This document shows, one piece after another, positions 43,432 to 55,832 of a stretch of DNA of 64,000 nucleotides; position 1 is the stretch's first letter, and each line of letters opens with the position of its first letter. The stretch is taken from positions 65,490,884 through 65,554,883 of the forward strand of contig OY970824.1 in assembly GCA_963853835.1 (NCBI GenBank), in the 5' to 3' direction. Under the pieces are notes generated by a model. It did no database searches. It was not told the origin of the DNA and saw only the letters and a list, made by a program, of their open reading frames with translations. The DNA is from Calendula officinalis (lineage: Eukaryota > Streptophyta > Magnoliopsida > Asterales > Asteraceae). The position numbers were made by a program, and so were the translations under genes.

Positions 43432-45704
43432 TGTAACACCTCAATTTTTAAAACACCCTTTTAAATCATATTATTAAATAAAAATATTACAAAGTCCAAT
43501 ATCCAAAAATACAGTTTAACAAAAACCTTTTAAAAGATTATCAGAGTTATAAAACACGGTGTTACAAAAAGAATATCATAACCATAGGATAACGGGATCT
43601 ACCAACGAGCTCTCGAGCTAATCAACACTAGGCCACCTCTATCGCGACCTTCTAAACCTTCAATCCAGAACCTGAGTACATAGCCACAAAAACAAAGTAG
43701 TACGTGAGACAAAATAATCTCGTGAGATACATGGGTTTTTCGACCCATTCTCAAATATAATAAAAGTCATAATATTCATTTTTATTCTTTATTCACTTAT
43801 TAATTGTCAACTTATATTCTTACCGCTTATTCGTATTTACTAGCAACCTAACCGTAAGCTTACCCATCACGTAATCACATACATGTAAGCTATCCATAAG
43901 CTTACCAAATCTTTATCACATACGCTACGGACCTCTCCGAAGCAAACTCCCTCGATGTGGGTTAACTAGGTAAACTCCCCCGTTTCCGGGTTAACTGAAA
44001 CTCCCCCGTTTCCGGGTTAACTAAAACTCCCCCGTTTCCGGGTTAACTATTTCTCGACAGGCTACTCTTGCGCAGGGTGGTACCTCCCCAAGTAGGTGTC
44101 ACTAACTCCCCCAGCTTGTGTGGGTTAACTATGATCCGGATCCTTTTCTCAACATATAATAAAATCATCAAATACGGGCCTATGCCCCAATAATACATAC
44201 TCAAACATAAATTAGAATACATCTATTCTAATTATAATATTATACTCGTTTCTTATTCAATTTCAATATTGACTTAACCAAATCCTTTCTTAAATAAAGC
44301 ATGTTTATCATTTGTCAAAAACATATTACTTTAACTTCTCTTTGACTATAATACAAATCTATTTCTAGTCACTTTATATTTACTTCCCCTAGCAATTCAA
44401 TCACTACTCTTATTAGTATAATATACCAATCAATACTTGATTAAAAATCATTGTTATTAGCTCTATTAATACATATTATTAATCAACTAATTATCACATT
44501 TTCTTAAACATTATCCTTACCCATACATCTTACTAATAAGGACTCACTAATCAATTTTCATTATCATAATCTCTTTAAGGTTATCAATCATTTTAGACAT
44601 ACCTAAATAGTCTATTATTCACACTTTCTTATCATTTCAATCATATCCTGGTTAAAAGTATTCATTAATAAAGGCTCATAAATCATCATGGTTTTCAAAA
44701 TCATTTGCTATGTACTCAGTAAAAGTCTCATGTACTCACCTTAGCCAAGCTTAATCCTCTTGAGCTTCTTGAACCAAATCTTCACTTCCCAAGACTTGTG
44801 AACTCCAAGTCTTTCGATAATGCCCTAATCATGAAACCACACAAGGTTTAATATCATCATTGACTACATAATTTATCACTAGTTTACAACTAGTATCACT
44901 TTTCCCCAATTTGACAACCCATAAAACCCTAGGTTTTCATAGATCTTAAGATCTCCACAAATCCATATTATGAACATGTTTTTCCTTGTTAAAATACCAT
45001 ATATCTGAGTTATATACTTCCATTTCATCACCCATGACAAACCCTCCAACTAGGGTTTACCTACTTCACCATTTTTGCCCAAAAACACCATCTAGAACAA
45101 AAAGGAGTAGAGATTTACCTTATACTTCAACAATAGAGCAAGAATCTTCAAGATTGAGTGTGAAAATCGAATCCACCAGCTCCTTTCCACTCAAAACGCA
45201 CACACACACTATGAGAGAAAATTCTAGGGTTTGGAATGAGAGAAAATGACCAAAATCCCGATTTTATATGCCCCAGACACAATTCGCGTCGCTATTCCAT
45301 AATTCGTGCCGCTAAAGGGTGCCCCGCGTCTTTTCGCGTCACAAGATCGCGCCGCGATCTTCCACGCGATCTCGAGATCGCGTCCCCGACCAAAGATAAC
45401 GTTCGCTAATTCGGTGTGCTGTTTGCTCCGAGAACCAGTTCGCGTCGCGAACTACAAGATCGCGTCGCGATCTTCCTGCTTCAGCTGCACTTGGTTTTTC
45501 CTTCTTGTTCACATGATCGGTTTGACCCGCATTCGATTCCAACGATTGACACAACCTTTAAATTCCTTCAATACCCATATCTAACTGCTACACAAATTGA
45601 TGCTTGTCATATAAATAGACACATGAATCATTTATTTCCCGAAATAACATATATATCAATAATATTCCCATTTAATTAATCATTCGAAATTCCCGGTCGT
45701 TACA
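43432..45704 (-). repeat. 3' LTR of the gypsy derivative (2273 bp)
   Basis: TATA box on minus at 45262-45270 (CATATAAAA). U3 palindromes: AGATCGCGCCGCGATCT (45344-45360), CGCGATCTCGAGATCGCG (45365-45382), GTTCGCGTCGCGAAC (45438-45452), AAGATCGCGTCGCGATCTT (45456-45474). Tandem AACTCCCCCGTTTCCGGGTT units at about 43970-44050. Conserved hairpin block at 44062-44095. Confidence 0.92.
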
Positions 45705-47734
45705 ACTATCCACCCCTTAATTAAAAAGGATTCCGTCCTCGGAATCAACTCAAGGATTTCCAATCCTCACTCATCCAATAATAATTATTTCTTTTAGGAC
45801 TCACTTACCTCCATTATACACAAACGGGTCAAAAATCAAACTTTTAGTCCTTAACACCCAAACGGGTCAAAGTCGTTCCCTTCGACTATAACTCTTTCCG
45901 TTAGTCAACTAATCCTTCTTATATCCATATAAATGATACCTTATGTTCTTACCCTCATCTGACCATTCTAAACGAAAGTCAAAACCCAATTTTGACCAAA
46001 GTCAACAATCCACCAGTTGACCAACCTTGATTTATAAAGTCAAACTTACTTGCAAAATTCACATACTCTTACTAGCGAGACATCACTCCTCGAGTTTTTT
46101 TTTTTTTTTCATTCCCGATTTCAACATCTACATTTCCTTTCTCAATTGTTTCCCTTTTTTCCTCGGTCTCGGTTTCTACAATCGATTAACAATTTCCTTT
46201 TAAAGCAATACCAATCTCTATCACCCTTTTAACTTTCATTTTATTACTTATACCATTTATAATTTCCTTCAAGCATCCCTATACCATGCTTGTAATTCAC
46301 GATTACCGGCTTTAGAGCCTCCATCACACCCGATTGTGGCCTAACCACTCGACATATGACTTTCGCTACACATCGGCTACTAATACATTCTTGCTTTCTA
46401 GAAGCATCCATTTTCACAATCCACTAACTTGTAGGGATTCTTTACATATACATATACATAAACACAACCCGCTTTCAACCCAAGTTCTTCCTTACCATAT
46501 AATTAATGCAGTAGTCAACCATACGGTTCTACCTATAACAGATATAAACAACTTAATGGTGATACCACAGATCATTCTATAACTATCACACCGAGATGAT
46601 TGGAAAGCCTCCAATCCATCAAGGTCCAAACTGTCACAATGATCGGAAAGCCTACAATCCAAAGTGACTCATCCAATCTCGTTAACCGGAAGGCCTCCGA
46701 TCCAACAAGACCCATACATTACCATTACGCCTTGCATACAATTCATGTATGCATCATTCACTTAGCATCATGCTATAATTTTCTTTTATAACTGATCACA
46801 TTCTCTATTCAATTTACATTTCCTCACATATCACATAATTTTACCTTCCTAAAATCTTATTCTTTTCATAGACCATTACTCTCACTTATACTTTTATACC
46901 ACACGGTATCCATAACCATTTCTAGTGTTTTCCACCAATCTATACATTTACCAATCGTCTTTAGTCGATTCATTTTCTCATTATTAAGATTTCCAATCTT
47001 TCTATCACCACCTAGGTAATACACCAGAGCATTCAATTATCCACATTTTTACCGAATCATCCGGTCAACTCGAGTCAACCAATTGACTCCGATCCACAAC
47101 CCGAACATAATCTATCACACTTTTTCTATGTCATTTCTCCAACAATTAATTGTTACCCTTGACTTAGCATACCTTTTCTAGGACATTTTACCATTAATTA
47201 ACCTTTTACCCTTAGCATCGAATCCATCATCCATGATACTAACCTTTGTCATGACTAATTGTCAATTTTTACTCAACCATTTTCGATTACTAAATTCTGT
47301 CATCCCCGATGCTTATCCTTTCCAACATATTTTCTATTCACGAGTTTTGAGACTTCACTATATTTTTCATCATTCTTTTCTTTACCGTTATCATATGGTA
47401 ATGACACATCACTTATCCTTATTCTCGCCAAGTGCTACAATTTTACTTTTGAACTTTTTCCTTACATGGTTTCCCATCCATATATGTCATTCTCACCAAG
47501 TCTTAGTACTTCCGCGTACTACCATCCTTTCATTGAAATCATTTACTACTTCCGTGACAATATATCTTTTAATATCCTAATTATCCGCGACATATCAATC
47601 GCCAACTCACCCATGCATATCACACCTTTACACATCATAAACCGGGGAAATTGTCCCCGAGTGCATTTCCACACCAAACGATTCACCCATACTTATACAT
47701 GCCATTTAGCCTTATCACCAATTCGTGCGACAAT
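45705..47734 (-). other. Non-coding internal region of the gypsy derivative
   Basis: No pol motifs found. Three copies of a GGAAAGCCTCCAATCCA-like phrase occur at about 46598-46703, with otherwise C/T-rich sequence. The short open frames here are spurious. Confidence 0.65.
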
Positions 47735-48310
47735 TCACCAATAAAACACGAAACTCATACCATCAATTTTATAATTGGAGAACACCCGTGCCCGCTTTAC
47801 ATTCAACGTGGCAATTCCTGCCCCCCCCCCCCCAACACCTGCACCTTCCAACACCACTATGGTTTCACGAACTTTGAATGAACTTTCTTTCCTTGTTGAC
47901 TCCAAGGTACTATCGAACTTCCTCTTTTCTCCACTTGATGACGCTTCATGCATTATACGTTGAATTACCTTCTCCACATTCCTAGCAATAAATTCTTTTA
48001 GAAAATTTTTCAAATACACTTTCGGGACAAAACTTCCCTATCAACCTACTCGCGAACACCTTCCACGACATCTAGTACCATATTCTCTTTTCAAACTTTC
48101 ATACATCACCTTCATCCACAACGACGTCTCGTTCTTCAATAACCGAGGTGTAAAAGTCACCATATCTTCCTCCAACACTTGTTACTCTCTAGCACTTGCT
48201 CAGTTTCATGAATCCACCGAATCACGATCTCTGGTTCGGTACTTCCCAATTACACATCCAGCTTACACGCCATCAATGTCTTGAACGAACATCGTTCCCT
48301 TTCTTCCGAT
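47735..48310 (-). pseudogene. Degenerate gypsy gag in the non-autonomous element
   Basis: On the minus strand from about 48310 downward, EEDMVTFTPRLLKN..TSLWMKVMYESLKREYG parallels EEDMVTYASRLFKDDALTWW in the Tekay-like gag. Further on, MYLKNFLKEFIARNVEKVIQ and GEKRKFDSTLES resemble the gag C-terminal part. Frames shift several times, no zinc knuckle survives, and a C14 run lies at about 47821-47834. Not functional. Confidence 0.7.
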
Positions 48311-48645
48311 TTGGAATCACTACCATCATCACCGCGACATGACGAAACTCAATTATAATTTCTCTTCTTATCGTAGAGGAGCTTGTTCTCTTCTCGAGTT
48401 CACCCTTTTGTTATACCAATATTTTCACATTCAAAATTCAAACGATGACTCAACAGTCGAATAAAACACAATTATATCAAATCATGACATTTCTCTCAGG
48501 GATCGACCCTGTCACACCCGCACTTACGGTCTCTAAAAACTAATCATGGACATCCTATGGAAACATATGGTCCTACTTAGCATAGCTTAAGACTAGGGAG
48601 GTCAAACCTACCTAATTCACTTAAACTATAGCTCTGATACCAAGT

Positions 48646-50898
48646 TGTAACACCTCAATTTTTAAAACACCCTTTTAAATCATATTATTAACTAAAAATA
48701 TTACAAAGTCCAATATTCAAAAATACGGTTTAATAAAAACCTTTTAAAAGATTATCAGAGTTATAAAACACGGTGTTACAAAAAGAATATCATAACCATA
48801 GGATAACGGGATCTACCCACGAGCTCTCGAGCTAATCAACAATAGGCCACCTCTATCGCGACCTTCTAAACCTTCAATCTAGAACCTGAGTACATAGCGA
48901 CAAAAACAAAGTAGTACGTGAGACAAAATAATCTCGTGAGATACATGGGTTTTTCGACCCATTCTCAAATATAATAAAAGTCATAATATTCATTTTTATT
49001 CTTTATTCACTTATTAATTGTCAACTTATATTCTTACCGCTTATTCGTATTTACTAGCAAGCTAACCGTAAGCTTACCCATCACGTAATCACATACAGGT
49101 AAGCTATCCATAAGCTTACCAAATCTTTATCACATACGCTACGGACCTCTCCGAAGCAAACTCCCCCGATGTGGGTTAACTAGGTAAACTCCCTCGTTTC
49201 CGGGTAAACTAAAACTCCCCCGTTTCCGGGTTAACTAAAACTCCCCCGTTTCCGGGTTTACTATTTCTCGACAGGCTACTCTTGCACAGGGTGGTACCTC
49301 CCCAAGTAGGTGTCACTAACTCACCCAACTTGTGTGGGTTAACTATGATCCGGATCCTTTTCTCAACATATAATAAAATCATCAAATACGGGCCTATGCC
49401 CCAATAATACATACTCAAACATAAATTAGAACACATCTATTCTAATTATCATATTATACTCGTTTCTTATTCAATTTTAATATTGACTTAACCAAGTCCT
49501 TTCTTAAATAAAGCATGTTTATCATTTGTCAAAAACATATTACCTTAACTTCTCTTTGACTAGAATACAAATCTATTTCTAGTCACTTTATATTTACTTC
49601 CCCTAGCAATTCAATCACTACTCTTATTAGTATAATATACTAATCAATACTTGATACTTGAAAATCATTGTTATTAGCTCTATTAATACATATTACTAAT
49701 CAACTAATTATCACATTTTCTTAAACATTATCCTTACCCATACATCTTACTAATAAGGACTCACTAATCAATTTTCATTATCATAATCTCTTTAAGGTTA
49801 TCAATCATTTTAGACATACCTAAATAGTCTATTATTCACACTTTCTTATCATTTCAATCATATCCTGGTTAAAAGTATTCATTAATAAAGGCTTATAAAT
49901 CATCATGGTTTTCAAAATCATTTGCTATGTACTCAGTAAAAGTCTCATGTACTCACCTTAGCTAAGCTTAATCCTCTTGAGCTTCTTGAACCAAATCTTC
50001 ACTTCCCAAGACTTGTGAACTCCAAGTCTTTCGACAATGCCCTAATCATGAAACCACACAAGGTTTAATATCATCATTGACTACATAATTTATCACTAGT
50101 TTACAACTAGTATCACTTTTCCCCAATTTGACAACCCATAAAACCCTAGGTTTTCATATATCTTAAGATCTCCACAAATCCATATTATGAACATGTTTTT
50201 CCTTGTTAAAATACCATATATCTGAGTTATATACTTCCATTTCATCACCCATGACAAACCCTCCAACTAGGGTTTACCTACTTCACCATTTTTGCCCAAA
50301 AACACCATCTATAACAAAAAGGAGTAGAGATTTACCTTATACTTCAACAATAGAGCAAGAATCTTCAAGATTGAGTGTGAAAATCGAATCCACCAGCTCC
50401 TTTCCACTCAAAACGCACACACACACTATGAGAGAAAATTCTAGGGTTTGGAATGAGAGAAAATGACCAAAATCCCGATTTTATATGCCCCAGACACAAT
50501 TCGCGTCGCTATTCCATAATTCGCGCCGCTAAAGGGTGCCCCGCGTCTTTTCGCTCCACGCGATCTCGAGATCGCGTCCCCGACCAAAGATAACGTTCGC
50601 TAATTCGGTGTGCTGTTTGCTCCGAGAACCAGTTCACGTCGCGAACTACAAGATCCCGTCGCGATCTTCCTGCTTCAGCTGCACTTGGTTTTTCCTTCTT
50701 GTTCACATGATCGGTTTGACCCGCATTCGATTCCAACGATTGACACAACCTTTAAATTCCTTCAATACCCATATCTAACTGCTACACAAATCGATGCTCG
50801 TCATATAAATAGACACATGAATCATTTATTCCCCGAAATAACATATATATCAATAATATTCCCATTTAATTAATCATTCGAAATTCCCGGTGGTTACA
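48646..50898 (-). repeat. 5' LTR of the gypsy derivative (2253 bp)
   Basis: Same layout as the 3' LTR. The palindrome AGATCGCGCCGCGATCT is missing here (deleted with its flank), CGCGATCTCGAGATCGCG is kept at 50559-50576, and the other two palindromes carry single changes. Hairpin block at 49276-49309. Confidence 0.92.
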
Positions 50899-51133
50899 CT
50901 ATGGGCATATGATAACGAACTTTTAATAATCAAAATTCCCTTAATTCAATAAAATGATATTAATAATCATTAATGTTTTTGTTTTACACCGATATTACCC
51001 TTGTCATATATAAAAATAAAGTTTTTTAATGCATTAAATGCAAGGGCATAAAATACATTTAACATTTACTATGATGTGCTTGGGGCACATATTAGAAAAT
51101 CTCATAAATCTATACTTCATTAGAAATGTAATA

Positions 51134-51387
51134 CTCCCTCCGCCCACAAAAATATTTCATTTCTCCTTCAAATTTTTGTCCTACAAAAAAGTTTCAATTT
51201 CTCAAATTTGAAGGGTACACTTAATAAAATAATATTATTATCAATTATTTCACAACTAAAACAATTCCTCTCTCCAATTTAACCTAATATTTTAATTAAA
51301 AGTAATATTAAGGAACCACCACTAACTATCTCCTAAAATCTTATGTCTAAGATAAATGAGAATTTTTTTATAGGACGAAGGGAATAG
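51134..51387. mobile_element. Stowaway-type MITE upstream of the IDD gene (254 bp)
   Basis: CTCCCTCCGCCCAC..GGACGAAGGGAATAG termini with TA duplications (51132-51133, 51388-51389). Related to the MITEs at 37220 and 38401. It lies about 1.5 kb upstream of the IDD start codon. Confidence 0.85.
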
Positions 51388-52507
51388 TACACATTATATA
51401 TTGATCAACAATTAATACATTTTCTAGAAGGTATTAAATGCAAAGTTTTTTTAAGTAAATGGAAAGTTTGAGATCTTTAACTACATCATATTATATGTAT
51501 ATCATCTTAAGATACAAGTTATACAAATTCCTTTTATGCTTTTATTTAGTTTAAATAATGCTTGTTACATGTCTGTATATGATTCCCTGGATATAATTTA
51601 TAGAGGAAACAATTGCTTCATTCTAAACAATATTTAACTTTATTTGTGACTACAATGGGAATAATACTCGTTTTATTTAAGATGTACGGCATGGAATGTC
51701 TTTTTATTTTATCTTTTATTGCCAGTCATATATAAGTGAGTAATAACTAAGGTTTTAGTTAACTCATGTCGAGCATGAAGTTAGGATATTTAATTTAAAA
51801 TACATTTAATTCATGGAAAAAATAAACTATATTAATGATTGATAAATGTATTTATTTACTATAAAGAAAACATGAATTTCACAAAATATTTTCTAATCTC
51901 ATACCTTTAAGGTATGAGTTAAATAAATCAATAACTAATACGTATAAAAGTTGCCTATTTTAGGTATTTATCATGTTAGATTATTACTATGGGAAGTTTA
52001 CTTTTGGTTTAGTAAAAAAAGTGAGAATCTGAGTTATATGAATAAATCATTAATCATTAATTATTGAAGTCAGGATAAATATTATATAACCGTCATTATA
52101 TAAAAATGATTGAACATAATTATCTCACAATTTCTACCTTTTTTTAACTCAATGGAACCAATTTATTATTATTATTATTAATTATTATATAAAATAATAC
52201 TAATTAAATTTATTAATACCTTTTAAGTACTGATGGTACATATATAATTTAATTATATATATATCTTTTAAAACTGTGAAGTTACTATAATAACATTATT
52301 CGCTTTTATACAATTTAGATGTATAGAGTAATAAAACTATATAAATAACTTATTTTTATAAGTTTGAGAAAAAAAAATGTAAAATATAAGAATTTGAAGT
52401 AAAAGTCAAAAGTTACTCACGGAGAAGGTATCAATCATGCAAAGAGATATGTGGTCCACTTGAGTCGTCCGTCTGACCGACTTTACATACAACCCGTGTA
52501 ACATAAT

Positions 52508-52540
<33 letters not shown>

Positions 52541-52857
52541 TTCTCTGTGTATGTGTGTGTTCCACTGTGTGAAATATATTCTCTCTTTCACAATCGTGTA
52601 CTCATCGACATCGAGTCATCGCCTGTGTTCTTTCTGACCAACAATATTCAAACATTTATGATAATTTCATGGGATAAAAATTCAATCTTGATGAGAAATC
52701 CATGAGCTACGAGGTTGTTTTTCTTTGTTTACGTCATCTTTGAAGAATACACTTAATGAATCACATGGTCATACATCATCGTATCATCGTCTTCATCCAT
52801 TTATCTATTTTTAGCAGCTTCTGTTCTTGTTAACCATCAAATTCTGGTGACAAAAAA
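51388..52857 (+). promoter_or_regulatory. Upstream and 5' leader region of the IDD gene
   Basis: AT-rich sequence without competing genes. A (CT)n run lies at 52509-52534, typical of plant core promoters and leaders. The 5' leader probably starts near or after the CT run; the exact start and TATA box are not determinable by eye. Confidence 0.5.
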
Positions 52858-55281
52858 ATGATGTCTACAGATGGTTTCTCACCACCTCCGCCTTCCCTCA
52901 CAGCTTCAATCGCAAACCCTAACCCTAATTCTTCAAATTCAGCTAAACGAAAACGCTGTCTACCTGGAAACCCAGGTAATTAGTTAAACACCATCACTTC
53001 AACTGATTTATATTTATTATGTTTCTGTTCAATTTTTTTGTATTTTTGTTTATATAATTGAGTTTATATATAGATCCAGATGCAGAAGTGATTGCGTTAT
53101 CACCGAAGTCTTTGATGGCAACGAATCGATTTGTGTGTGAGGTATGTAGCAAAGGATTTCAAAGAGATCAGAATTTGCAGCTTCATAGAAGAGGACACAA
53201 TCTGCCATGGAAGCTTAAGCAAAGAAATAAAAACGAAGTTGTGAGGAAGAAAGTTTATATATGTCCGGAACAAACTTGTGTTCATCATGATCCTTCTAGA
53301 GCTCTCGGAGATCTCACCGGAGTTAAGAAGCATTTTAGCCGGAAACACGGCGAAAAGAAATGGAAGTGTGAAAAGTGTTCGAAGAAGTATGCGGTTCAGT
53401 CGGATTTGAAAGCTCATAGTAAGATTTGTGGTACGAGAGAGTATAAGTGTGATTGTGGAACACTTTTTTCCAGGTATATACAAATTTTGAGTTCTAAATG
53501 ATTAATTAGGAGTTGTTAGTGATTTGCTTATTAAAACTCTTTATATATATGTTTATATTGTTTCTTGATAAAAGCCATTTAATATAAGCAACCTCAAATG
53601 CTTACTATCCGAATGAGTCCTAAGCACCTTTGATAAACAATATCAAACACCTATATCTAAACGCTTGAGAGCTAATTTTTATACCATAAAAATTACTTTA
53701 TGTACTATATTATATTATATTTTAAAACAAACTATATAACCACAGTAAAACAATGATTTTTGTGGTATACAAATTATCTTACATACGTAATGTTAATAAG
53801 CATTTTCAAATAAACTTGATTCTTACATAATAAATTTTTTTTCATACACAGTAATTTCATCCCAATTGATAAAAGGAAAAAATGACATGATTATCATTTG
53901 GAATAAAATTACTCTCAATAAAAATTGACGTGTAAGAATCACCTCCCATTTTCAAAGCCCTCTATATTATATTTTAATGGGAAAAGTGAGTGTGCGGCTG
54001 TCACATACCTAAGCTTAAGTGTGGAACCATACAAAAATATTATAGTTTTGGGTAGAATAGCTAAAAATCATCAAATAAACTCATTAGTGAATCAAAGTAT
54101 GTCTAAACTCAAGCCCTAGGTGATCAAAACTCATATAAATCTCCATCTTTAAAATTGTCTTAATTATGTTATTTTGTAGTGATATTTCAAGCTTCATGTT
54201 TCTTGAAATGGTGTTCATATAAAACGCATGTGAATGTGTGTGTATGATTTTTTTTATTGTCCAAGTGTTTTAATATGATTGGAAATTAACAAATGTTTGT
54301 AAAATTAAGTGTTTAAACCAAAAACTACATAGTTTTAGGTGGTTCAACACCTAAGCTTAAGTACGTGACAGCCACTGTTAATTAATTTGGAAAGATGATT
54401 TAATTTGCGTGTTATGTTTCTATAAATGAAACAGGAAAGACAGCTTCATAACGCATAGAGCATTTTGTGATGCCGAAGAAAATTCAAGAATGCCGTCATT
54501 TCCGGTGTTTCATACATCTACGAATTTCAATTTCCAACCCGATTTAATGATGATGAACGGTGGTGGTAGGACTATGAATCCACGGTATCCTGGGATGTTC
54601 ATTGGTGGAGGCGGGTTAGAAAAAGGTCCGGATGGAAACGGGTTAAAACCCAGATTACCAATTTGGTTCCACCAGTATGATCAGAATAATATTCCACTCG
54701 AAAACTCAGCAACAAATTCATCGTTTCTAGGGTCTTCAAGCTCGAACAACAACAATGGTGGAGTATTATCGTCGGAAATGATGCCATGGCTGAATAGAAG
54801 TCAAGAAACAGTTGAAAACTTTACAGATTTGCCACAAGGGTTATCTTTAAAAGAGGAAGAAGATAACAACAAAGGTGAAATAGGGTTGAATCCATTGTAT
54901 AACAATTACGGTGGTTGTCCTAACCCACCACCACCTCCACCGAACATGTCCGCCACCGCTCTCTTACAAAACGCGTCTCAAATTGGGTCCACAACAAGTA
55001 CGAATTCCGGTGGGTTTGGGTTCATGAACACAAATGAGATCTCTGGGTTCAGTTCTTTGAATCAATCGGAGAATTTGAGTGGTGGGATGATGAACGGTGA
55101 TGGATTAATGATGATGATGATGATGGCGGGATTAAAGCAAAAGACCGCCGGCGTTGACTCCGGTGAGGGGAGTTTGACCCGAGACTTTCTTGGTGTCGAA
55201 GGGAACGATAGAAGAACGTTTAGTTTGCAACAAGAGCTAGTCAACTTCACTTCGAGCATAGGATTCAATGGAAGTCAATGA
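52858..55281 (+). CDS. IDD: INDETERMINATE-DOMAIN (IDD) C2H2 zinc-finger transcription factor, complete, 454 aa
   Basis: Exons 52858-52975, 53074-53473 and 54435-55281 with GT/AG borders and matching phases. The start is the first ATG of a tandem pair. The ID domain begins KRKRCLPGNPDPDAEVIALS (KRKR doubles as nuclear signal). Fingers: ZF1 C61/C64/H77/H81, ZF2 C103/C108/H126/H131, ZF3 C138/C141/H154/C158, ZF4 C165/C167/H180/C184; the last two are the C2HC fingers used in IDD for contact with SCARECROW/GRAS partners. The C-terminal family motifs MSATALLQNASQIG and LTRDFLG are present, after Asn/Gly/Pro-rich stretches. Right after ZF4 the usual FCDALAEES is shortened to FCDAEEN. IDD proteins bind DNA in the nucleus and control root patterning, gibberellin response, flowering or starch programmes; I cannot assign the subtype. 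Intact and likely expressed. Confidence 0.96.
53990..54376. mobile_element. MITE-like inverted repeat in IDD intron 2
   Basis: GTGCGGCTGTCACATACCTAAG.. at about 53992-54027 matches the reverse complement of 54341-54375 (..CTTAAGTACGTGACAGCCAC), with arms of ~36 bp. No clear target duplication, so the superfamily is open. Confidence 0.5.
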
Positions 55282-55637
55282 GAAAGGTAGCTTTATCTCG
55301 TAAAGTAAATCATGTTAAAGATTATGTATTTTTTATGATAAAAGGTGATATTGACGAATCCATTAGTCCTATGAATTTGTCAGGGTGAGGGGAACATGAT
55401 TAATCAATCTAGTTCGATTTATTCTCAACTGGTTGGTTCGGTTTGCCTTTATTGTTTTGGTAATGTACGATTAGCTAGTGACAATCTATTTGTTTTGGGT
55501 GAATAATGGTGATTAATAATGTGGTGGCCGTAAGGCTCTATCATTGTAATTTTGTAACATCGACTTCTATATAATTTGTAATACTTAGTGATTAACAATC
55601 ACGATATGTCATTCGTTTGTGTTTGTAACGTAACAAT
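55282..55637 (+). other. IDD 3' untranslated region and downstream sequence
   Basis: T/G-rich sequence after the stop, with AATAAT at about 55502 and TGTAATTTTGTAAC at about 55545 as possible 3'-end signals. No other feature. Confidence 0.45.
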
Positions 55638-55832
55638 ACTCCGATCCATAAGTCCCAAAATTATTATCCACTAAACAAAATACATAATTTAAGAAAACTA
55701 CATTAATTATATCATCTCACCTATCAAATTTTATCTTTCTCATTTAAATAATTTTTGATTGGTTGAAATATAAAAGTAAACACTTAATTTAGGATATACG
55801 AAAAATGGATATTAACTTGGGATGAAAGGATT
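55638..55832. mobile_element. Possible degenerate mariner-type MITE
   Basis: CTCCGATCCATAAGTCCCAA..TTATTATCCA faces GGATATTAACTTGGGATGAAAGGA in inverse, about 195 bp. The arms are imperfect and the TA duplications uncertain. Confidence 0.35.

Larger units (their letters stand above)
43432..50898 (-). mobile_element. Non-autonomous Ty3/gypsy element with decayed gag (7467 bp)
   Basis: LTRs at 43432-45704 and 48646-50898 (minus strand TGTAACNACC..GGTGTTACA). The target duplication is CTATG (43427-43431, 50899-50903). The PBS TGGTATCAGAGC is the complement of 48631-48642, and the PPT TTAAGGGGTGGATAG lies next to the 3' LTR. The 2.9-kb internal region lacks pol; only a degenerate gag is visible at its 5' end. 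LTR structure (TATA box, U3 palindromes, CCCCCG repeats, hairpin block) resembles the Tekay-like element, so a chromovirus origin is likely. The LTRs differ by several substitutions and indels, making it older than the insertions at 6376 and 17229. Confidence 0.92.

Noticed and set aside
43970..44050. CRISPR-like regular repeat
   Set aside because: Short tandem units without unique spacers, inside a plant LTR.
45306..45679. Open frames in LTR U3 of the gypsy derivative
   Set aside because: They differ between the two LTRs and lie on palindromes upstream of the TATA box.
54599..55268. Minus-strand frames under IDD exon 3
   Set aside because: Antisense shadows of a clearly coding exon.
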